Shown piece after piece: positions 6,222-13,230 of a DNA stretch of 13,442 nucleotides. Both the position numbers and the translations under genes were made by a program. Source of the stretch: Hyphomicrobiaceae bacterium. GTDB lineage: Bacteria > Pseudomonadota > Alphaproteobacteria > Rhizobiales > JAKIUO01. The notes beneath the pieces were generated by a model. The model did not search any database and had not been told where the DNA came from. It saw only the letters and a list, made by a program, of their open reading frames with translations. The stretch spans positions 1 through 13,442 of the forward strand of contig JAKIUO010000079.1 in the NCBI GenBank assembly GCA_021647535.1. The letters run 5' to 3'. Position 1 is the first letter of the stretch, and the number at the start of each line of letters is the position of its first letter.

Positions 6222-7505
6222 CTAGGCTGAGGCCGCCATCAATCTTCCATTAGAAGAATTGTTGACCTCCAGTGAAACATCATTCGATTTTAGTTTGACA
6301 TTTATGTACCTTATACGACCTGCGATTTTGGCTTTTTGAATTCCGATTTCGCCGAACTGACGACCAAAGGCCGGCAGTGTCATTGGTTCCTTCTTGCGGG
6401 ACTCAGCCCAGGAACAATAGTCTTCATACAAAGCGGATGCTGTAATACTGGTTCCATCTTGCATTTCAATACGGTCAACATAATAATCCTTCAATTCGTT
6501 TGATGAAATCAGAGGCACAGTTGGCCTCCGGCTTGGGGTGTTGTCGTTGGCAGTCGGAGACGTGATCTTTGTTTCGACCTTCTCCTCTGCTACCGGTTCG
6601 ACAACCTTACTTTCAGGTTTGGTTTCATCCAAAACAATCTTCTTCTCGGCGATGGCGGCAAGCTCAACTTTCGCTTTTGCTTCTCGCTTTGCCTGAATGC
6701 GCATTGCTTTGGCTTTATCGCCACCAAGGACAACAAAGAAACCCATACCTGAACCAATCTCGACCAAGAGAGACAAGAGTACGATCAGTCCAAGTCGGAC
6801 TTTTTCAGCACTCAACCCAGTAATCTGACTGAGAATGGCTTGCTGTGGATCAGCAGTCGTTACAGCTTTGGTGCTGGTGTTCTCGAGTTTGCTGGAAAGC
6901 GTTGCTTTTTCAGCTTCGAGTTTTTCTGCATTCTTCGCTATTGCTAGTTCCTTGCGAAGATTGAGCACCTGATCGCCATATTTACGAGAATACCAACTCT
7001 TATTGGTGAAGTTTGCCGTCACCTGAGCTATGGTCTTACCGCGAGAGCGACCTTTTTGAATGCGTTTATCTAAAATCGCATTTATGTCTGCATCGACTTC
7101 TGCTACCGAACGATGCTGGGGTATCCACCCAAGCTTCGTATTCACAGCCTTCAGCTCAGAGCGCAAATCGCTATACTGCGTTGCCGCAATAGTGCGTTCA
7201 CCCATCGTGTCGGCGCGGTTATGGGCCGCAAACCCGAGAGACGAAGTCAGTGAATATGTAGTGCAGATTGTCCACACCAGGACACCGGCGGCTGCCTGCA
7301 TCCACGAACGATGTTTAATTGCGTATAACACCAGGAATGGTATTAAGGCTTTTAAAACATCGGCCCCGACGCTACCTGCGCCAAGGATATAACTTTCAAG
7401 CGGGGTTTTACCTAAACCAAACCCGAAAGTGTAATTCATCGAAGCGGACACGAGTAATAAAACTCCCGCTGCAATGACTCCTACTGTACCTAGAGCATAT
7501 CTCAT
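6222..7505 (-). CDS. Four-pass membrane protein with C-terminal winged-helix-like (D5/P4 primase-type) domain, unknown function
   Basis: I do not recognise this 427-residue protein as a whole. Predicted membrane segments lie near residues 4-23, 47-63, 70-92 and 237-260. Between segments 3 and 4 is a 140-residue soluble region, partly helical and charged, probably periplasmic. After segment 4 comes a Lys/Ala-rich stretch (262-290), an acidic linker, and a C-terminal domain at about 340-405 (SALYEDYCSWAES, LPAFGRQFGEIGIQK, GRIRYINVKL). That domain resembles the winged-helix end of D5-like phage and plasmid primases (pattern: YxxYxxW, then FGR-L, then G.rY). The positive-inside rule puts both termini in the cytoplasm. 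ATG 7505 has a strong GGAGGGAG Shine-Dalgarno. Dedicated promoter and terminator suggest a single-gene unit. A DNA-tethering or regulatory membrane protein of a mobile element is an inference. Confidence 0.8.
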   Translation of the reverse strand: MRYALGTVGVIAAGVLLLVSASMNYTFGFGLGKTPLESYILGAGSVGADVLKALIPFLVLYAIKHRSWMQAAAGVLVWTICTTYSLTSSLGFAAHNRADTMGERTIAATQYSDLRSELKAVNTKLGWIPQHRSVAEVDADINAILDKRIQKGRSRGKTIAQVTANFTNKSWYSRKYGDQVLNLRKELAIAKNAEKLEAEKATLSSKLENTSTKAVTTADPQQAILSQITGLSAEKVRLGLIVLLSLLVEIGSGMGFFVVLGGDKAKAMRIQAKREAKAKVELAAIAEKKIVLDETKPESKVVEPVAEEKVETKITSPTANDNTPSRRPTVPLISSNELKDYYVDRIEMQDGTSITASALYEDYCSWAESRKKEPMTLPAFGRQFGEIGIQKAKIAGRIRYINVKLKSNDVSLEVNNSSNGRLMAASA

Positions 7506-7558
7506 AATGCTCCCTCCGTATTACTGTTGGCACAACTTGGTACCTAACAGACCACAAG

Positions 7559-7587
7559 ATCTTACTTATTGAGGCTACCCTGATCAA
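7559..7587 (-). promoter_or_regulatory. Sigma70-type promoter of the membrane protein gene
   Basis: On the minus strand TTGATC (7587-7582), a 17-nt spacer and TAAGAT (7564-7559) form a good promoter. The start would be near 7552, giving a leader of about 45 nt that ends in the strong Shine-Dalgarno. Confidence 0.6.
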
Positions 7588-7970
7588 TCATTGAATGACC
7601 CTGGCCGAAACGATCAAAACTTGTACTTACTGGAAGATGAGCATTATGCCGACAAATCCACCTTGCTAACAGTTATTCTTTGATAACCTTTGACCCGTAC
7701 CGGGCTGGTGATTTTTGACATTTCTCATAGATGCTTTTGATTTAAACTGAACCTGAAACAATATCTAAAAGACATTGCATCCAGTCCCAAAACCTTCAAA
7801 CATCCCCTACCAGAGGTAACGCAATACAGAGGAAACTAACTGACCGTCCTCAGCTACCGATAATGGTGAATTGTGGTAAAAACTCTGTAAACATTGCGCT
7901 CAAAAATGAAACAAATTTGGACAGAGCAGGCCGGAATGCCCCTGAAACAGGGGTTTTATACTCATGAATT
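7588..7970. other. Intergenic stretch between the CHASE2 gene and the membrane protein gene
   Basis: No gene is supported here, and the few short open frames lack a ribosome binding site. A hairpin CCCCTG-AAA-CAGGGG (7939-7953) followed by TTTT on the plus strand lies 18 nt beyond the CHASE2 stop. It is oriented for plus-strand termination but could act weakly for the CHASE2 operon as well. Confidence 0.5.
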
Positions 7971-9551
7971 TTATTTATTTTTGTTGTTGGGGCAATCTTT
8001 GAGGGCCAAAAGATAACCATCGGGAAATTGCTTGAGACCATCCACATCGAGCTCAAACTCTCTGGTGGCAGCTCCATTGCTGGCTGTTTTGATCAAAAAT
8101 GTGCCATCCTTGGCCCTTTTCACGCGAACATGCACATCAACCTCATTAGATTTATGTTTCTCCCCAGGAGCGGGGGTGATCATATCTCTCGAATCGGTTT
8201 GATCAGTCGTAACCTGCTCGACATGCTGCATGTGGGTTCGCAATCTTTTCAATTCGCGCACTTCCAGAAATTCGGAAACCGAATGCTGAAGCTTTATGCC
8301 CAGCAACAAAATACCAAAGTCGAACCACACGCCATATTTGAAAAACCAGAAACTGATGGGGACGAAAAAGATAAAGACTATAGCCGTCACCACCAGAAAT
8401 TTGACCAAATTGCCAAATCTGGAAAAGACGTAGCTCATGAGTGTGATGAACGACAACAGGAATGCCAGCCTGATATAGAGTGGTGGCGGGGAAATCTGTT
8501 CGAACAGATTAAGTGATTTAATAGCGTTGAGAATAATCAAAGTACCAGGCATCAGGCCGAGTGGGGTCAAATGCAAGTCATGCGAGGCGCCGTAGCTGGC
8601 GCCAATAAGCGTCACACGCCCGGCGACATCGCTAACATCCTTGAAACCACGGTCCGTCACAAAAATAGCCGGAATTGATTTGAGATCGCGACTATCGGGT
8701 CCGGTTTTTGGCCAGGGTATCGAATAGATCAAACGTTCGCCCAGCCTTTGTTGGCGAAAGACCGTTTTGCCAATGACCACCGGACGCCTGATCCGCACAT
8801 TTTTCTCACCAGGACTGCAACCAAAAGGGCGATTGGCGTGCATGGAAGCATTCAGGTCGCCGATATTTTTAGTTCCGCCCTCCCTACGGTCTTTTAAGAG
8901 GGCATAGGCCAGGAGCTGAACTGATGGCAGCGCCAGGCCGCGCCCTTTGAAACAGCCCTGGTTAAATAATATCCAGTTGCGAACCACGCCATCTTTCTTA
9001 TCACGTTGAAACAAAGGCTGGGCAAAATGGATATTTGTGCGGTTCAGCCCGGCAAAAATGGTCGCTCGAAACGCGCCAAGATCACCATTAGGTTGCCCCG
9101 CCTTGTTTTGCTTCGCTCTCATCAAGATCAAGGGTGGCGCGGATTCTGGGTAGTTGAGAATATAATCGACAAGCGCCTTGTCGGCATCCGGGTTGATGCC
9201 CTTTTTACCCAGATTGACATCAACGACGATCATCGACGCCTTGCCTTTTTCAGCAAACTCTATAAGTTTCAATAGCTTGTCACGCGGCACATGAAAAGGT
9301 TCATTCCAGCTTTTGGCGCGAAAGGAATGCTCATCCATGTCCAGAAAGGTAAATTCAAGGTCAGCGCGACCGTGGCGCTCTCCCGTCATGCGAGCCAGCG
9401 AACTGTTGAGCCTGATCATCACATCGACAGCCCAGTCTTCCCAGTTTTTGACGATTGCTGTGCCATCAAGGCTGAGCAAAGCCCCGATAATCAGCAAACC
9501 AGCCATGAAATTTTGCCAAAACCCGGGCACCCTGCGCCAGAAATCAATCAT
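7971..9551 (-). CDS. CHASE2-domain membrane protein without a recognised output domain
   Basis: With the start at 9551 the protein has 526 residues. It has an N-terminal membrane segment at about 16-30 and a large extracytoplasmic CHASE2 sensor region at about 65-350, including the typical end RVTLIGASYGASHDLHLTPLG and MPGTLIILNAI. Three closely spaced membrane segments follow at about 359-378, 381-404 and 408-423. This is the standard CHASE2 layout. Normally a histidine kinase, adenylate cyclase, GGDEF or Ser/Thr kinase domain follows. Here only about 100 residues remain: a charged helix, a linker, and a small segment (VDVHVRVKRAKDGTFLIKTA, EFELDVDGL) that looks beta-rich. ATG 9551 has a GGAAGG Shine-Dalgarno, while an ATG at 9626 would add 25 residues ahead of the membrane segment. 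It is the third gene of the FecR-like/caspase run and presumably senses an envelope signal for that module. Confidence 0.85.
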   Translation of the reverse strand: MIDFWRRVPGFWQNFMAGLLIIGALLSLDGTAIVKNWEDWAVDVMIRLNSSLARMTGERHGRADLEFTFLDMDEHSFRAKSWNEPFHVPRDKLLKLIEFAEKGKASMIVVDVNLGKKGINPDADKALVDYILNYPESAPPLILMRAKQNKAGQPNGDLGAFRATIFAGLNRTNIHFAQPLFQRDKKDGVVRNWILFNQGCFKGRGLALPSVQLLAYALLKDRREGGTKNIGDLNASMHANRPFGCSPGEKNVRIRRPVVIGKTVFRQQRLGERLIYSIPWPKTGPDSRDLKSIPAIFVTDRGFKDVSDVAGRVTLIGASYGASHDLHLTPLGLMPGTLIILNAIKSLNLFEQISPPPLYIRLAFLLSFITLMSYVFSRFGNLVKFLVVTAIVFIFFVPISFWFFKYGVWFDFGILLLGIKLQHSVSEFLEVRELKRLRTHMQHVEQVTTDQTDSRDMITPAPGEKHKSNEVDVHVRVKRAKDGTFLIKTASNGAATREFELDVDGLKQFPDGYLLALKDCPNNKNK

Positions 9552-9727
9552 ACTCAGTCCTTCCACGCCCACCATTTCATGCCAACAGATGATTTCTCCT
9601 GCCGACTTTACGCACCCCTTTGGCAAGTTTGCGAAATTTCAAGACAAATTACAAGGGAAGCCGCCTATGAAAGCGTTGTTTTCAGACAGAAAAGACCTCT
9701 CAACTCGCTTCGCGAGCGGAGCCAGCC
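9552..9727 (-). other. Intercistronic gap with small hairpin
   Basis: The 176-nt gap between the caspase stop and the CHASE2 start contains CTCGC-GAA-GCGAG on the minus strand (9716-9704), 12 nt after the caspase stop, followed by TTGAGAGGTCTTTT. The T-run is too short and distant for a strong terminator, so attenuation or RNA processing is possible. No promoter was identified. Confidence 0.35.
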
Positions 9728-12010
9728 CTACTCTCCAGCAACCAGCCAGCGCAGGGATTTGATGGTGACACTTTTATACGGTGTACGTGTTGAGCCTTTG
9801 CGGCCGCCAACAGAACGTGTGTTTCTGGCCGACCTGCCAAAGGCGGCACGGGCGAACAGGTTTTCCATGCTCCCTTCCACCTGTGAGGCCCCTTGCCCTG
9901 ACCGTCTCTTTTGTGAAGAGCGGTTCATGGAACGCACTGCTTTGCGCCGGGACAGTTTCTTTTGCGACAAAAAGCTAAAATCAGCCACCGGCGTTCCTGA
10001 TCCAGCTTTGGAAGCAATGACGATCATCCCCTCCAGTCCAACTGTATCTCTGGTGATCTTACCGCCAATATTATCGATGCGGCTCCCGGCGGCAATCCGA
10101 TTGGTACGCCCCCTTGTCGGAAACAGGGTGGTGATCCCAAAACGGCTGTCGACAAACAAAATGGTCAGATCCACCGCTGCGCGCGAGCCATTGACAATTT
10201 CCAGCCTGATACGGTCTCCTTCATGCAAAGGCTGGCGCGACGACTGATCCAGTTCGATTTCTTTGGTTTGCCCCGCTCGCTTGACCAACATGCGAATTTT
10301 GACTTTTCTGGCAAACCGCCCGCCCTTGAAACGTCCAGCCATCTGCTCAAGATTTCTCACCTTGCCCATGGCATTGAGCCATTGGCGCAAGGCTTTCTTG
10401 ACATTTTCATCAAAATCAGCGGAGGGTTTTTGCAATTGAAAGGACAGGTTGGCTCGGCTGCCTGCGCAGATCAAAGCCCCCGTGCGATCGACAAACCACA
10501 ATCTGTTGCGCTTGCAGCCCTTGGCCGGGTTGAACAGGCCCTTGAATTTCTCATACAGGCTGAGCGGGGGGGAATAAACCAGATTGATATCGGCAGGCGT
10601 CCCGGCCTCCACCCACTTCACCTGCAAACCACTTGCCCCCTTTGAAACGGCCTGATCACTGGCCAATCCGGCTATGATTTTAGCGACGCGGCGCTCACGC
10701 GCTGTTTGCGCCTCTTTTCGACGTGGCATTGCGACAGTGAGAGCAAACTGGAACGAAGGCCTGATAATCCTCGCATAGGCTGATTTTGGCAACGTCTTTA
10801 GGTCAAACTCATTCTTGCCACCAAAGGCCACGGGGAGCAATTGCGTCCCAAACAGCTCCACATGAGTGGCTTTTGCATAGCCGATGGCCTGTTCACTCTT
10901 GTCGGATACATTAGCAAGCAGCGCAAAAATTGCGCCCTTGCCGATCTGCTGCAATTGCCCCGCTGGCACATAAAGCTTCTTATGACGCCCCCCACGCAAG
11001 CGCACCAGCCATTGCGCAGCGCTTCTTGTCCCCGCCGCTTGATTGACCGTCTCGAACATTGGTGCATCGAGACGCGTCCCTTCAAACAAAGGGGTGGTGG
11101 CGCGCATCCCTTCCTTGACATAGTTTTGCAAAATCTGCTGACCGAGTTGACGATAGGTCTGGCCATTGCCGCTCATCATCGCTTTGGCCAGCTGATAGGT
11201 GAAAAGGCCATGGGACAAGGGCTTTTCAGCATTTGCAGGCAAAGCCAGCTCCGGGGCCAGTTCGTGGCTTTGCGCCGCATAAAAAGCCACATATCCTCCC
11301 GGCTTTCCCGTTTTTTGAGAAAGCAGAGACCTCGTTGCCCGTTTTGGCGCACGAACCGCTTTTCTCGCCAGAGCCCGGCCTGACAGTTTCTGTTGTGTCG
11401 GAATACCAAGCGCGCTCGAAGACACTTTACGCCATTTGATACGCGACAGGCTGCGCAACATCGTACCCGAGTGACAACTGTCAAATATCGCCCAGACAAA
11501 AGTCCCATTGGCACGAATATCAGCAATCAGATCGTGAATCTCATTATCTGTAATCGCCCTCTCGACCGTACCAATATCATTATTCCAGCTCCCCACGTCC
11601 TGTGGCAGAAATATTTCGTCAAGCCCATCGTCTTCGTCCACATCATCCGCACGGGCTGGTTGGCGGGAGCCATGACCGGCAAAATACAGATAGACAAAAT
11701 CGTCCTTGCCGGTTTTTCGCGCCAGCTCACGCAATCCCGAGATAATATTGCTGCGGGTCGGCCTGTGCTCATTCGAGCTGTAAAGACGCGTAATATCACG
11801 CTCTTCTACTTTTAAGTGACGCAAAACCGACAACATCAGTTTCACATCATTATCAGGACCATTCAGTTGATATTTTTCCGGCAGGTTCGGGTATTTTGAA
11901 ACCCCGACCAAAAAACCATATTTACGCGCATGGATAGAACTGGATAAAACAGCCAGGCAAGCCAACAATATCAGGTGGTAACTTAAAAACGCAACGAACC
12001 TACGCAACAT
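9728..12010 (-). CDS. Secreted metacaspase-like C14 protease with DUF4384-like C-terminal region
   Basis: This 760-residue exported caspase-family protease starts with a Sec signal peptide (LILLACLAVLSSSIHA, cleavage near residue 28). The p20-like domain at about 30-320 carries the catalytic dyad: His113 in YFAGHGSRQP and Cys179 in AIFDSCHSGT. The acidic stretch DVDEDDGLDEIFLPQD (123-138) is typical of type I metacaspases, which cut after Arg or Lys. FYAAQSHELAPE (243-254) and SHGLFTYQL (266-274) complete the domain. A middle region (330-560) is unassigned. Residues about 590-680, with DRIRLEIVNGSRAAVDLTIL, TLFPTRG and GLEGMIVIASK, resemble DUF4384, often found with bacterial caspases. The last 80 residues are Arg/Ser-rich. 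ATG 12010 has GAGG and AGGG upstream. It lies 60 nt after the FecR-like gene. The substrate is unknown. The catalytic motifs are intact, so activity is likely. Confidence 0.9.
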   Translation of the reverse strand: MLRRFVAFLSYHLILLACLAVLSSSIHARKYGFLVGVSKYPNLPEKYQLNGPDNDVKLMLSVLRHLKVEERDITRLYSSNEHRPTRSNIISGLRELARKTGKDDFVYLYFAGHGSRQPARADDVDEDDGLDEIFLPQDVGSWNNDIGTVERAITDNEIHDLIADIRANGTFVWAIFDSCHSGTMLRSLSRIKWRKVSSSALGIPTQQKLSGRALARKAVRAPKRATRSLLSQKTGKPGGYVAFYAAQSHELAPELALPANAEKPLSHGLFTYQLAKAMMSGNGQTYRQLGQQILQNYVKEGMRATTPLFEGTRLDAPMFETVNQAAGTRSAAQWLVRLRGGRHKKLYVPAGQLQQIGKGAIFALLANVSDKSEQAIGYAKATHVELFGTQLLPVAFGGKNEFDLKTLPKSAYARIIRPSFQFALTVAMPRRKEAQTARERRVAKIIAGLASDQAVSKGASGLQVKWVEAGTPADINLVYSPPLSLYEKFKGLFNPAKGCKRNRLWFVDRTGALICAGSRANLSFQLQKPSADFDENVKKALRQWLNAMGKVRNLEQMAGRFKGGRFARKVKIRMLVKRAGQTKEIELDQSSRQPLHEGDRIRLEIVNGSRAAVDLTILFVDSRFGITTLFPTRGRTNRIAAGSRIDNIGGKITRDTVGLEGMIVIASKAGSGTPVADFSFLSQKKLSRRKAVRSMNRSSQKRRSGQGASQVEGSMENLFARAAFGRSARNTRSVGGRKGSTRTPYKSVTIKSLRWLVAGE

Positions 12011-12070
12011 CTGCCCTAACCTCTTCTGAATTGGATTTCCTGGCGAACGGTATTGTCGAAGCTGGAGGAC

Positions 12071-13033
12071 TTATTTCAGGCTGACCAGCAAGCGACGCTC
12101 TTGTTTAAGCTTATGAGCGATAGCCAGACTATGCGCATAAAAGCGCCAGTTTTCATAGGTGACCAAAATATTGATCAGCAAACGCGCTTCCAGACGCTTA
12201 TCAAGCTTCAGTGTTAGAAGTTTACGGGCCTTTTCAGGCAGCTCATCCATCCCCACAACTAATAATTCCAGCTCTTTTGAATCAGAAGTCTTGCTCCCTG
12301 TGCTTTCAAGTAATAACAGATATTCTCCTGCAGCCAGTCCCTGTTGGGTCGTTTTGTCTGCAGTAATCGTAAAACTGTTACCTGGCAGGCCCTCATGCCC
12401 CCACAAAGGTTGATCTTCCTCGGCTTCAAGCAGGGATAGGCGATAGGGTGCCTTGCCCCCTGTCCAGCCGACCCCAATCTGTCTGGTGCCCTCCAGAACC
12501 AGATTGTCCTCCGGGTTGGCGGCAAGGAGCCTCAACTGCTTTGAGCGTCCTCTGGTCATCATCGCCACAGCCTCGGTCTGATCCGAACTTGCCACCAGCA
12601 TTTTTTTGACTTCCCCCATCAGATTGGCTAGAAAAGAACCTTTTGCCTGACCTCCAGCCAGTGTAAACGGGGAGTGCGCTTTATTGATCGTTTTCAAGCC
12701 GCCATTGCCCATCATCAGCCTTATGGCGCTGGTATCATCCTGGATTTTGATAATGTCGCCAGGCTGCAGACGCATCACTTCTTCAGCCTTGATAAAATTC
12801 CCCTGACGCACAATCAATATGGCCGCCGGATTACCAGAAATCTGTTCGACCCAAACTGCAGCGGCACTATTTTGGCGAAATGAAACAAGAATAAGCATCG
12901 TTAGACATAGGTATAGCCAGCGGCTATGGCGATTTGGCTGCTGACGGGTGAACCTCTTTGACCGGACAGCGGTTTCTCGCAACCTTTCTTCGGGTTTTCG
13001 AGTGTTTTGAGTATAGCATAGAGATTTTTTCAT
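12071..13033 (-). CDS. Exported FecR-like, beta-rich protein with helical C-terminus
   Basis: With the start at 13033 the protein has 320 residues. A basic N-terminal stretch of about 38 residues precedes one hydrophobic segment (WLYLCLTMLILVSF) ending in NSAAA, so it is either a long signal peptide or a signal anchor. The part after it resembles a FecR-type domain: VMRLQPGDIIKIQDDTSAIR followed by a short beta hairpin, INKAHSPFTL. A second beta-rich unit at about 172-262 (GVGWTGGKAPYRLSLLEAE to GLAAGEYLLLLE) looks Ig-like. The last 55 residues form helices of TPR-like character (ARKLLTLKLDKRLEARLLIN). The ATG at 13033 has AAGGGG upstream; an in-frame ATG at 13057 is an alternative. It is the first gene of the caspase/CHASE2 run. 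Adaptor or ligand-sensing roles are only inferred. Confidence 0.75.
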   Translation of the reverse strand: MKKSLCYTQNTRKPEERLRETAVRSKRFTRQQPNRHSRWLYLCLTMLILVSFRQNSAAAVWVEQISGNPAAILIVRQGNFIKAEEVMRLQPGDIIKIQDDTSAIRLMMGNGGLKTINKAHSPFTLAGGQAKGSFLANLMGEVKKMLVASSDQTEAVAMMTRGRSKQLRLLAANPEDNLVLEGTRQIGVGWTGGKAPYRLSLLEAEEDQPLWGHEGLPGNSFTITADKTTQQGLAAGEYLLLLESTGSKTSDSKELELLVVGMDELPEKARKLLTLKLDKRLEARLLINILVTYENWRFYAHSLAIAHKLKQERRLLVSLK

Positions 13034-13230
13034 TATCAATAACCCCTTAATACTCATGGTTTGCGCCTGCCCCCATGATAAAAACTTTAAGAAATATGAG
13101 CCACTTACCGTCAGCCTTCGTTTATTTATAAAAGCCAGCTCTATTCTGCGCTCTTAATTATTCTAACGAACATGCGATTAGATTGGTAGAGCCATTGGTC
13201 TTTTTAAATCCTCTTCTCCTGATATCCAGA
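13034..13230 (-). other. Upstream region of the FecR-like/caspase/CHASE2 operon
   Basis: I see no gene here. This AT-rich stretch must hold the operon promoter unless transcription comes from the IS remnant. A -10-like TATAAAT lies at 13132-13126 on the minus strand, but no good -35 box is correctly spaced, so no promoter is called. Confidence 0.4.

Noticed and set aside
7594..7668. Plus-strand 24-codon frame in the 7.6 kb intergenic stretch
   Set aside because: It has no Shine-Dalgarno and no supporting pattern, and a length of 24 codons is expected by chance.
7850..8077. Minus-strand 75-codon frame overlapping the CHASE2 C-terminus
   Set aside because: It is mostly an alternate frame of the CHASE2 gene, without a ribosome binding site or recognisable sequence.
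9291..10247. Plus-strand open frame of 318 codons
   Set aside because: It is a shadow of the CHASE2 and caspase genes on the other strand, with low-complexity, unfamily-like protein.
13126..13132. TATAAAT as promoter of the caspase operon
   Set aside because: No acceptable -35 hexamer lies at 16-18 nt, so it was not called as a feature.
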